NCBI GenBank assembly: GCA_015680685.1 | Contig: MNCI01025533.1 | Coordinates: forward strand, 10,007 to 74,006 | DNA from: Gnetum montanum | Lineage: Eukaryota > Streptophyta > Gnetopsida > Gnetales > Gnetaceae | Length of the DNA: 64,000 nucleotides | Reading direction: 5' to 3' | The notes under the pieces: model-generated | The model's input: the letters and a program-made list of their open reading frames with translations, nothing else | What the model was told of the DNA's origin: nothing | The model's database searches: none | Shown here: positions 1-10,371 of the stretch, one piece after another | Numbering within the stretch: position 1 is the stretch's first letter | Layout: every line of letters begins with the position of its first letter | Translations under genes and position numbers: made by a program

Positions 1-532
1 AGAGGGTGAGAGAGAATCTAAGCTAGCTTAAGTGCGATGAGCATCCGTTCCTCAATCATCCATACACATCTTGGACCTCGTGCACGACTACCATTGGGAT
101 TACCAAGCATAGATCCTAGGTACGCTACTAGGTTACCAAGTAGTCACACTTAAATGCTCTTAATCAAGTTGTACTCATTTCATGTTTAACAGGAGTTTAT
201 GGTGAAGAGATGTTAACTAAGAAAGTAGTAAATAAAAATTAAATAAATAATTAAACTAAGTGAATGTTGCAATGATGATGTAATCTTGATCTTTATTTTT
301 GGTCATGTGCATGTCCAACTACGTCACACTCAAATAAGGATGTCGTACAATTACAATCACCACACTATGGGCATGCACTAGGGGGAAAGGGTTAAGAGAA
401 TAACTACTTAAAAATAAACACTTTAAGCTAAGAACTAAAAACTTCCAACTCCCTATTTAGATCTGCCTACCTCTTATTTATAGATGAGGAGACAAGCTGC
501 GATATTGCGGCCAACGAAATGATAACTCATCA
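1..532 (-). repeat. Partial LTR, minus strand (Athila-like)
   Basis: Read on the minus strand this begins TGATGAGTTATC at 532, the same TGATGA start seen in the other LTRs of the window, and has a TATA-like CTATAAATAAG near 475-485. The stretch around 90-165 (accattgggattaccaagc ... ctaggttaccaagtag) matches the corresponding part of the element B LTR in the same orientation. About 320 bp of a typical 850-bp LTR would lie to the left of the window. It abuts the interior of element F, so it is a solo LTR or the 5' LTR of a minus element inserted into F. Confidence 0.6.
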
Positions 533-1730
533 AGTGGTTATTTGTGGGAACACTCTTGTATCTCAAGGGGATGACCCGATCCTAGAGTGGCAATGCGAAG
601 TCACTAAAAGTGGTTAGTTTTGATCTAGACTAAGGATGGACTTTATCAAGTCATTTAACCATAAAATTAACAAGGGACCTCATGTGTTCACGATTGGGAA
701 ATTCATCCCACTCTCTGTCTCTCATCCAACAATGCTCTCCATAACTCACCTCACTACTAGTTTCCATGTTTCTACTCAATGTCTTAGTTTGATGTGTTAA
801 AATTCTTTGATGGAATCTTCTAGATTTGGTCCTTAAATGTTTATAATCATTAATCAATTGTGGGTCTCACAAACTCCTTAATTGAGGTTATGCAAAAGGG
901 AAAAAAGGACATTAGCCTACTATGGGAAGGACCCACTTACATGTCTCTTGGTTGGGATAGTTAAGTCCCTTATCCTTAGACAATTTTGCAATCAAAACTT
1001 TTACATTCCCCATTGGTTGCAACCAACCATGTGCTCCTTAAGGCATTTCTCTAGTCATTATCCATTTTTTTTTTAAATATCAATCCCTCTTCATGTATCT
1101 CATTGTGTTCTTGGCTTCTTGGCCTTTCATTTGATTCCAATTTTGGTTAAAAACTCCTTTTATTTTTTAATTTTGACTTGGTCAATGGTGGTCAATAGCC
1201 ACATCAACCAAGCCCAATCAAAGTAGCTAACTACGTCTACTAGGCTTCATCGATGAGGCCTAATCAATGCATGGAAGAAATTCTATATATAGCACCCACC
1301 ACTTAGGATTTTTTTGCCATTTTCTTCAAATGTAAGAGGAGCTTTTGCAATTTTTTAGAGCTCAACATCTTCCAAAGCCTATAACTTTCAACACATTTGT
1401 TTGATTCACTTCATTCTTCAGTCTTGTAGCTTCTAAAGGCACACTTTACATTGTGGGGACCACAAACCTTAGGTATTTAACTAAAAATTTTTCTAACTCC
1501 CCCATGGGTTTAATGAATAAAATAATATTAAATCATCAACCTATAGAAGTTAAACCTTTCCAACACACTCTAGCAACCTAGTTAATTAGATAACAATAAA
1601 TTAATATTAAAATAATCAAATCGGCCATGATCACAACTTAGCCAAGTGTAACTACCTCAAGAGATAAGGTATTCCAAATGTTTCAAAGTTACACATTAAG
1701 TGCTAATCCTTGATCATGTTGTGATTACAG
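533..1730 (+). other. Post-integrase spacer of element F with splice acceptor
   Basis: Non-coding spacer aligned by eye to 22130-22845 in A and 43870-44630 in C. It ends in the acceptor-like string ctaatccttgatcatg...gattacag with AG at 1729-1730, directly before an ATG. The same acceptor context recurs in C (AG at 44629-44630), in B (minus, 25974-25975) and, more weakly, in A (22844-22845) and D (24565-24566). This suggests a conserved 3' splice site feeding the downstream ORF. Small ORFs here have no family resemblance and are not called. Confidence 0.55.
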
Positions 1731-4584
1731 ATGGCACCTAGATTAAAATTCCCATATGAAGGAGGATCATCCCAACCAAGGGAAAAATAACCTAGAGCTA
1801 AAAGAGAGTAGAAAGAACAAGCCCAAAAATAGGTAGTAGAAACTCATATTACAAGACCTCTTTGGGAGGAGCCTAAAGTAGAATCTGTTTAATAGATTTG
1901 TGAGGAAGCTACTATAAGTAAACAATCCCATTGAGATGAGGCATCAAGACTGACATTAAGACTTGAGGTCACATTGACTCAAGCCTACCTTGATCAAATC
2001 AATCCTCATGACATCTAACATTCAGTTCTCCAAGAATTGAACTTTGGACCATTCCTAGAACATTCTCTAGTAGAAGTCAAGATGTAGTTGTAGAACTCCC
2101 TCATATGGCCAATCATCATTTCCAATGGGGAATGGTACATGAAAGAGACATATATCTTTTAGAATGGTAGGTGGGCATGAACCATTGTGAATATCAAGGA
2201 CATTCAAGTGTCCTACTCAGTGGAGGTTATTTCACAAGCCCTTGGGTTGCCTAATATTGGAACAAATTTGGTAGAAATATCCACACAAGCAAAGTCATAG
2301 ATAAAGAAGGAGTGAACCCAATGATGTTATGGAGTGGACATTAGGGAGTATGGTGCACTCACCCCAGTAGAACACATATATTTCAAGATAGCAGCCTATC
2401 ACCTTAATCCAATGATGAGGTCTAGTAAGATGACTACCTTTACTGCCCATGCATGTGCTGCTCTATGTGAAAAATTCCTTGTGAACCTTCCATAGTTGAT
2501 CTATCTAGAGATAGAGAAGTGATTTAAGGAAAAAAATGTGGAATAAAGGCCTTGCCCTTTCCCTACCTCATAAAAAAATTTACAAAAGGAAAAGAATAGT
2601 TTACTACATCAACGATATAATCAAGCATGCTCCTTTTGCCTCTTGGGCAGAAATGATAAAAGACAAGATCTCTGCCATAGTCAAAGAAGAGAAGTAGCAA
2701 TTACCACCTCTACTACCCACTCACGAAATAGTGCTAGAGTCATATGCTACCCTTAAAAAAATGTGTGAGATCCAAGAGTATCTCTTATGTGAGTAGGAGC
2801 AACAAATAGGAATGAGTGGTGGCAATCCATCTATGTATTGCCTAGCAATGAGTCACCTCAAAAATGGCTTCAACCATTAGTTAGATGGATGGAGGTGGAT
2901 CAATCTTCTTACTTCAAAGAATGCAACTACTTATGAGATCGAATCCTAGTGCCCAAGAGGTAACAGTATCTCTCTCACAATAGTAGAAATTCCAAGAAAT
3001 CTCTGGGAATGCTGCTAATTTTTTGGTGCATTTGGAAGAGGGCAAGGGGGAAACTGTCTTGGTGATGTAGCACCATGGGTAGGAGACAACAACAGAGATG
3101 GTTAATAATAGAATTATAGTGGCATTGAACATACCTACAACATTTTTACTAGATGTTTCTACACTTAGATATGTGCAAACATCCATAGGAACAATTAGCA
3201 ACAAATTGAACACAACCCAACACAAGGAGTAGCTAGACCGATTGGTGGAAACTAGGAAACTAATTCTAGATGTCTTTGACCTTCCAGATACAATCATTAC
3301 AACCCAATCAAGCTGTTAAAATAAAGGGGTAAATACATTATCATGGAAGGGCAACTTGAAATAGCTTGAGCTCAAAATTAACATTGGCTATGAAGGTTGC
3401 TAAAATAAGAGCTTACCTTGCTAATCTTGCATTTCTCAACCCTACACTGACCTATGATGAAGCTTTTTAATAGCTTCAAGATAAGCTCATAAATGTTGAG
3501 GATGCAAAGGAGATAGCGATCTTTGATCATTCCTTGGCAAATGTCACCATGCATAATATCTAAAAGGCCTTGGACCAAACTCATTAAGAAAATGTAACTT
3601 TGACCACAAAAAATTGTTGCTTGTGGAATGTTGATGTGCAAAAGTAGCAAATGAAAGATTTCATCCATTAATAATAGGAGCAACTAGCCAAACTGAATAA
3701 TGAACTAAGGATATTGACAACCAAAAATAAAAATCTCTCTATGGAGGAAGTCTGAGCTCCCTACTAGAAATATACAATAGAGGTAGCCACTTGGAAAAAT
3801 AAGGCTCTCAAGTTTGAGAAAGTCAAAAATCACTACAAAGATCATGTTGGTCTATAAAAAGAAATTAATGAGAAACATATTTAGATGGCAAAGGTGAAAG
3901 TTAACATGACCCTCTAGTAGCTCAAGAAAGGAGGTTATGTTTGGTAGCCTATCTTTGATGGGCTAAATGACTACAACAAGTTGGAGATCCACATGGAGCT
4001 ACGAATCAAGAGATGATAGAGTACTTGGAGCTTATCAATCTTTATTATGTGAATCTAGCAATACTAATTTTTGGATGGCTACAATTTGAATTGGAGAAAT
4101 AGGTGGCCAATTCATACTTGTTTTATGAACCTGAGTTCAAGCATCACAAAGACACCAAGTAGAATATTGAGGTGGAAAATATATAACTCAATGTTCTTAG
4201 GTAGTGCTTCACCAATCAATGATCTATAGCTAAGAACCTAGAGAGGAGAATGATTGACTACCAAGAGTTCCAAAATGTAGTAAAGGCATTCAATGTTGAA
4301 AGAAAACATTTCACTACCTGATTTATTAATGCAAAGGAGCTATTCTTGACAATCCCCTTCCTTGGGATGTTCCCACACTAGCCCACATTTGCAATGCAAC
4401 ATGTACCATGAATGATCCTAGGAGTAAGAAGGAGAAGATGAAGGTACTGTTAGATGTCTTTCATCTTCCACCAAACATTTTTGCTACTGGAAAACAACCA
4501 AAAATACCTCAACCACCGCATGTGCCTAAAGCAAGAGAAGGTCCTTTAGAGCCTCAAGAACCTCCACTTCCTGGAATCATTTGA
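1731..4584 (+). pseudogene. Decayed additional (env-like/transposase_32-like) ORF of element F
   Basis: Begins ATG-GCA-CCT immediately after the acceptor AG and ends at TGA 4582-4584, about 950 codons with many stops and some frameshifts. Near 2170-2270 a frame reads IVNIKDIQVSYSVEVISQAL then GLPNIGTN, and near 2350-2500 it reads YGALTPVEHIYFKIAAYHLN. This resembles the V-x-G-x-x-V-x-Y-S-x-E-x-I-x-x-x-LG-L-P pattern of the putative plant transposon protein (Transposase_32-type) ORFs carried by Athila/Tat elements. The second half is rich in K/E/L/N with coiled-coil character, and the C-terminus is proline-rich (3' of 4500). Family is inferred from pattern only; function is unknown. A, B and C lack this ORF. 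Confidence 0.5.
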
Positions 4585-4839
4585 ACTTCTTCCTCATCTT
4601 CACATCATTACAAGAATTATTTTAGTCATTTTTATCCTAGTGTTCAATTTTTTTGTCCTAAACATCAAAATTGTGTAATGATTGTAAATTTGTACACTCA
4701 AGCACTTAGTGTTTATTTATGTTTGTGTTTGTGAATGTCAGTAGTTAGTCAATAATTCCATACCTTTTTAAAATTATGTAAGAAACTTGTTCCTCCTTTT
4801 TTTCACTCAAGGATGAGTTTTCATTCAGTTGTGGGGGTA
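4585..4839 (+). other. 3' UTR and polypurine tract of element F
   Basis: Short non-coding stretch that ends in gttgtgggggta (about 4828-4839), directly followed by the LTR start TGATGAG. The same polypurine tract precedes the 3' LTRs of A (ttttgggggta), C (ttgtgggggta) and B (minus strand), and marks the plus-strand priming site. Confidence 0.75.
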
Positions 4840-5689
4840 TGATGAGTTGTGTTTTCTTAGGTTTCATCAACAAGGCCTCATTAATGTGACTACATCGACC
4901 CAAACATAACAATGTCTATTTTCACCTATAAATATGCACTCACCTATCATGTTTATGACATCTTTAGTTGTATTTGTAGCAAAGCTTTTGTAGTTTTGTT
5001 TCTTGAAAGTTAGAATATTTTTTTCCAAGTTCCTGTAGTAGGAGTCAAAGAGTGTACAGATCTTTATTCGAACACTACTGTACATGAGCACGATAGCATG
5101 TGTGGTAAGAAAGACAAGCATTCTAATAAAAGTTGCAACACTTTGAAATATATTAATTATTTATTTATGAATTTAATGTTTTATGCAACTTTATTTAATG
5201 CTTTAACTAATTAAGCTAAAGTAAGCTAGATTAAATAGTGATTAATTATGCACATAAGTACAACCGCTTCAAGAATATGCTTGGTGCTTAGTAATCCCAA
5301 TAATGCTTAAAATTTGGTAACCCAATAGCATTAAACATGTTCAAGATGTGTACAATAAGTGGGAACAGATGCTCATGTTAGGATTAGCTAAGTGTAGCTA
5401 GTTAGGTTCAATTAGAAATTTAATTATTTTATTTTATACATTATTATTTACCCTTAGATGACTTAAACTATAAAACATAATAATGATAAGAATCATATGC
5501 CTTAGTTGCACTTAACCATATCATTACATTATACAAGTGTAATTGGGAGGACAAAAATTACAACAAGTAGTTTCACTTCCTAGAGACCAGTGTACTTAGA
5601 AGGCTATAACTCTATGGAATTCGACCATATCGCATGTGAACACTTAGTGATTCATATGGTTGGGCGAAGTGTCTACTCACCCCTCATCA
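4840..5689 (+). repeat. 3' LTR of element F
   Basis: Starts TGATGAGTTG after the polypurine tract and ends ...CCCCTCATCA, 850 bp, the same length class as the A, B and C LTRs. It has CTATAAATATG near 4926-4936 and the agatctttattcgaacact block near 5059 that recurs in the other LTRs. The last bases, ttcatatggttgggcg...ctcatca, match the LTR ends of A and C. The flanking target duplication cannot be tested because the 5' end of F is not in view. Confidence 0.85.
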
Positions 5690-6815
5690 CTTTTTCTTCC
5701 TACAAAGCACCTTGTCTAGGTTCATGAAACCCTGATATGTAATCCTTTTGCTCTTGATCTTTGGGCTTTTCTAAAAATTTCTTATTAATCTGTTCAATGA
5801 CCTTGGTTAGTCTTTGAATCTCAACCATTAGATTTGAGTTTTCTTTCTTAAAATAGGAACATTCATCATTGATAATAGCAATATTTATATCTTTGTCATG
5901 TAAGAAATATTTCATATTAAAGCATAAACTTTGAAAAGAGATAATGAGAAGCTTATGAGTGAATAGTGCTTTCACAATTCCAAATATTTTAACATCATAT
6001 TATAGCTTTGAAGTTTCCAAAAACTCCTTACAAATTCATGCAATGGCTACCAAATGACTAGTGTAGATGTCTACTTTGAAGTTGGAACATCTAACTAAGA
6101 TTGGCCTCAATTCAGAAGAGATGTCTATCTAGCAAATGGAACGTCTATAGTGGAACATTTGCATGGAGATGTCTACTATTGTAGATAGACAACTACTATT
6201 TTTCAAAATTGTCTCTTGAACATTTAAGCTTTGAATTTTGAGGCTTTCTCCTGTCAATTTTCCTTCTTAGCTATCCTTGAAGCATCGTCATTTGAATTAT
6301 TTGTTTTCATCCATGCTTTCATCTTGTCCATGTAGTCTTCATTTTGACATCTCACCATAGATCTTATTTCCTTGAGTTCTTAGATCTCACTTTTGAGTTC
6401 TTGTTTACATCCTGCAAAAACATTATCCACCCCAAACATTCTATTTTCTCCATTTTTCTTAAGGTTTTGAGATACCAAAAGGTCAAAATCTCCTACCTAT
6501 TTCTTGATTATTATCAATTTCTCTATTCTCTTGAACAACTATAGGATTGTTAGTAGCTCCTCCTCTATTTTATTAAAGGATATTGGAATTTTTGAACCAT
6601 AAATTCTATTCTTCTATTCTAGAGAGCACCCTCCCTCTAAAGTAGCTTTTGAAACTCTTTCTTCAAATGGACTAACTTCAATACAATAGAAGAAAATATT
6701 AGATTGCTATGAAATGTTGGGATTAAATTGTTAAATTGGTTTAGTAAATCCTTTAGGTTACTATTGGATTGGTTTATTAAATCCTCAAGATTTTTGAACT
6801 AGACCATTTAGTGCC
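5690..6815 (-). other. Interior remnant of minus-strand element G
   Basis: This lies upstream (in plus coordinates) of a degraded minus-strand LTR end near 6816, so on the minus strand it would be the leader and 5' coding part of an element. A short minus-strand string agtgcc (6810-6815) could be the remains of a GGCGCC-type primer site. Apart from one coiled-coil ORF fragment no domain is recognisable. Two similar strings around 6060-6190 (gatgtctact.., aacatctaactaag, gatgtctatctagc) look like a short local repeat. Confidence 0.3.
5700..5975 (-). pseudogene. Coiled-coil ORF fragment, unrecognised
   Basis: A 91-codon open frame whose middle and C-terminus (HDKDINIAIINDECSYFKKE, then NLMVEIQRLTKVIEQINKKF) have heptad-like spacing of I/L/V typical of a coiled coil, ending in a hydrophilic tail. 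It has no zinc knuckle, no catalytic motif and no signal peptide. By position it could be a gag or additional-ORF fragment of element G, but I do not recognise the family. It could also be a chance ORF, although its composition is more protein-like than its neighbours. Confidence 0.25.
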
Positions 6816-7296
6816 CTAGTAATAAGTAGTAGAAAATTCCAACACTCAACCATACAAGTCAAAAGTGTTCATACATGACTAGATCATAATCTATAGATGG
6901 AAAATGTAAGTATACTCGTGAGTTTATAATGATTTTACCATCATTATCTTCTCATTTAGAGTTCGTGGGGTAGTGAGGTATATGATGAAATGATATCAAT
7001 AGACTCTATGTGTGCTAAAGATAAACATAGTGAAAATGAGTTTAATATCTTTTACTAAGTTCAACAAAAATGTAAAGATATTTTAGACTATTGGCAATAG
7101 GTATCTAGTCCTAGCTTGCTATACACATCCTAGCCTTACATAATTGTTACTAGGATTACCAATTAACTTTACCATTGAGTGAATTATTTTCAATCTATTT
7201 TTTCATCCTCCAAGTATCTAATTATTTTTTTCTACATCCCATCATCACTTGGCCATACCTTCTAGCTAATTTAGAGCTAAAGAGTTCATCAAAACT
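6816..7296 (-). repeat. Degraded LTR remnant of element G, minus strand
   Basis: The left end, tagtaataagtagtag...caaccatacaagtc...gttcatacatgactagatc, follows the minus-strand LTR ends of B (tgatgagcgacgaggtaccc...caaccatacaaat...attcatgcatgatctgatc at 32770-32835). Near 7105-7175 the string ggtatctagtcctagcttgc and the tractaggattaccaa-type block parallel 33070-33160. The right boundary (agttcatca, 7288-7296) is a guess from the TGATGA rule; the length would then be about 480 bp, shorter than the intact LTRs, so an internal deletion is likely. Confidence 0.35.
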
Positions 7297-7686
7297 ACAA
7301 TATAATGCAAGCTTCAGAAAGCTTTCCTCAATACCTTTAGACATTCCATAATGATAGTGGGATCTTTAGTTTTTAATAAGGTAGGATGATTTAGCCTCTC
7401 AAAGTTGTGAATTAGTCATCTACACTCTAGCTCATTTCCTTTAATTCATAAGCCCCTATTATGATTATTCTAGTTTGGATTTTAGAGAAAAATCAAAAAT
7501 TTCTCAAACACTTAATTTTACATTGCTTGTGTATTTTGGGGATTTTCTATAGGAATATCGTTAACTAAGCTTATACCTCTCATTTTATACTAAAGCAGAT
7601 ATGGAAAATATCAAATAAATTAAATAATGTCTAAAAATTTAAATATTATGACATCCAAATAAAAATCCTTAATGTAATATCATCCA
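7297..7686. other. Unassigned AT-rich sequence
   Basis: About 390 bp with no ORF of note and no similarity that I can see to the other elements in the window. Confidence 0.3.
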
Positions 7687-9754
7687 TGTAACACCCTTAT
7701 TAATTATCTATAAAATCCTATTAAAAAACTAATAGAAATACTACAAAACCACAAGGATATTGATTTAACCTTGATTTACTAGTTTAAGAAGTAGATGTAA
7801 AATAAATAAAATAATCAATTAAAAATGTAATGGCAATAGAGCAACACAACATAGCAACATTTATTACTACTTGCATAAATAGTAAATAAAATTAATTCAA
7901 AAAATTTATATTAACACACCTACAAAAATGTAGAGGCTAAAAAATTCAACTAGTTACATCATTAAAGAGTACACAAAATTAGATTTTGAGTGATACTTAT
8001 TTCAATTCAATTAGACATCTATAAATAAAGATATTCACATTTGAAGTTTATCAAATTAAATAATGAAGATAAAAATATTAATCAAGGAAATATAAATATA
8101 TAAGAAAATAATATTTTTTCCAAAATGTATAACGCACATCAAAATGAAAAATGATCCTTGTGATGTTAGAAACCAAATGATATAGATGGAAATTTCACAT
8201 CTATCATACCTTACTATTTACTCATAAAAATAAATACATTTCTCAAACATCTGAAAAGTGTACAATGTTTTTTTTTTACATAAAATGTACAAAGTTATCT
8301 TTTACATTTAGAGGGTACATCTTGTACAAAATTAATCCACCTTTTCCTCCATGTCCCTCTTTTGGTATTTTCTTAGCTACTTTGGGCTCTCTACATCAAA
8401 ATGCAAGAAGAATTAGGACACCTCAAATACGGAAATTTATTGTATTTCCTTATTCATGAAGCATAAATGTTTTGGACCAAAAGTATCAGGATGTAGGCTA
8501 TACAAAGGTCACTAATTAAATATTCAAAAACATTTAGAAGTCAAAATAAGCCAAAAATTTTCCAAAAATCCTAATCTTTTATATTTTATCTAGGAATATC
8601 CAAAGAATAGGCCTTAGTTACCATCACTACCAAAAGAATATACAAATATTTCTTGGAATAAACTTACTACTAATATCAAATTATCCTATTAAATATTTAA
8701 TGTCCAAAAATGTTTGACAAAAATGACATCATCAATCAATGGTGGAAAGCAAACACTTCAATTGTATACAAGTTCATTTAACTTGTTAGAAAGCTTGGAA
8801 TCAATGATTAGAATGCATTAAATATAATTTATAGGAAGGAAACTAATATAGGAATAGTTGGGACTTCATTGATAATCATCATAATGTACTTAGTATTAGA
8901 CCTTTGGTAGGGTAATAGTGGCAATGCTAAGGCCTTAGGATAGCTATAAGATTGGTACTAGCCATAAATTAACCAAACAATTGAACATTCATAGGTATTA
9001 ACCTAGATAGGTAAGGTATCACACCAAATAGTACTTAATGGCTAGTTAAGTTTGTATCAATCTTATAGAGATCCTAATATTTGACATTGGAATACCTCAC
9101 AAGAATATCAATCATAGTACAATCATGGATTAATATTAGAATATGGCATTAATAGTAATGTTAATGGCTTGGTTAACAATTATTCTTTTCATTAACAATT
9201 TGATTAATTGATAATTATCATTGATTCTAATAGTGTGTTTGTAGCATGAGTCCCATTTTCAAGCTTGTTCTAGATGGCATCAAGCTAGCTTCTTCTACTA
9301 CGTAGATGTTTTAATCCTTCATTAACGTGTTTCATACAAATCTTAGATAAGACACTCAGATGGAGTTTTCAGTTGACAATGAAAATGCTAGATTAGATCA
9401 TATATTGATGCCTTGGATTATTAAGCAATGCATTGCAAATGAAGAATCTTAACTCTATATAGTTTATGTTATGGTTTGGCCATTTAATGGATTTTTATTT
9501 TGAGCCATGACTATAAATATTTTGTAAACGTTGATGTTATGTTGTAGCAAGGCCTAATTAGGTATTAAATGCTAATTTGGATTTTCAAGTAGCTTCAAAT
9601 TTATTAAATTTCCAAGTTGATTTATTTGCTTATATGATTTTATAAGTGTTAAAGTGGCTTAAGGATTTATTAGGTACTTAAGTTTTATTTATCATGCCTC
9701 ATGGATGATTAAGTTTTTAATTAATTTTCTAAGTATGATTTTTGGGGTGTAACA
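7687..9754. repeat. Possible long solo LTR with TGTAACACCC...GGGGTGTAACA ends
   Basis: The block opens with TGTAACACCC and closes with GGGGTGTAACA, short inverted ends of the kind found on long plant Ty3/gypsy LTRs (Tekay/Del-like and relatives). About 2.07 kb fits one long LTR. It has no coding content: the stretch is AT-rich with only short ORFs. The 5-bp flanks (atcca / actaa) do not match, so it could also be two unrelated LTR fragments or a truncated copy. It directly abuts the truncated 5' LTR of element D, suggesting that its arrival or a linked deletion removed the first half of that LTR. Confidence 0.35.
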
Positions 9755-10183
9755 ACTAAGTACAGTTAACTTTGTTGCTCAATGGCTAGTTAAGTTAGTA
9801 CACCTATTAATTGTTAGCTTGGTTGTCAACCAATTAATATTAAATTGAGAAATGTAATAGCAATACGATGAAGCAAATACTAATCACCCTTAAGACTTTA
9901 CTTTTGCTTATAGTTATAGTTAGCTTTAATTTAAGAATATTTATACTTTTAGTAAATTTCTATCTTTAGTTAATATATACTAAACATCATTAATCATGGG
10001 TCCTTATTACATTTAATCATACATCATGAGCCTAATATGAATGTGACTAGAAAGATAATGACCCATGATCAATGCATCTTACTTCTACATGTATAATCTA
10101 TCCCTTCAATAGATTATAATAAGATCCACACATACACTCATAGGCTCGTATGGTTGGGCATCAGACATGCTCATCACTCATCA
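9755..10183 (+). repeat. Truncated 5' LTR of element D
   Basis: Matches the second half of the D 3' LTR: cacccttaagactttacttttgc...tagctttaatttaagaa (9887-9940) against cacctagggctttacctttac...tagctttagtttatgaac (34500-34550), and the tacatcatgagcctaatatg block (10020-10040) against 34637-34660. It ends ...CACTCATCA at 10183. The first roughly 460 bp expected from the 3' LTR are missing at the junction with 9754. Confidence 0.65.
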
Positions 10184-10184
10184 T

Positions 10185-10203
10185 TAGTATCATTACCAAG
10201 GAA
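10185..10203 (+). promoter_or_regulatory. Decayed tRNA-Asp-type primer-binding site of D
   Basis: tagtatcattaccaaggaa lies one base after the LTR end and is a transition-decayed form of the Athila-type primer site TGGCGCCATTGCCGGGGA. Every difference is a C-to-T or G-to-A type change. Confidence 0.6.
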
Positions 10204-10371
10204 GACTTTAGCTATTTAGTAGTAGTTAGTGCACACATACTTTTGACATTTAGATGAATACCTCCCATAGGTATGAAAGCTCATGATCAATCAAAAATAA
10301 AAATAAAACTCAACCTATGGACTAAGAAACATTGCAATTAACTTAGCAAGTCAAAATCACATACGTTCATA

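Larger units (their letters stand above)
533..5689 (+). mobile_element. Element F: 3' part of an Athila-like LTR retrotransposon
   Basis: From about 540 the sequence follows the post-integrase region of elements A and C (for example the tgtatctcaaggggatgac block near 555 matches near 22150 and 43890). It then has a splice-acceptor-like site, a long decayed ORF, a purine-rich PPT and a complete 3' LTR. The gag and pol regions are not in the window; they were either lost or lie beyond the LTR at 1-532, which appears to have inserted here. F differs from A, B and C by keeping the long additional ORF. Confidence 0.75.

Noticed and set aside
651-1076. Small ORFs in the F spacer (68 and 64 codons).
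   Set aside because: The homologous regions of A and C do not keep the frames open and no motif is present.
8265-8459. 64-codon plus-strand ORF in the LTR-like block.
   Set aside because: No family resemblance; it starts in a T-run and has no supporting context.
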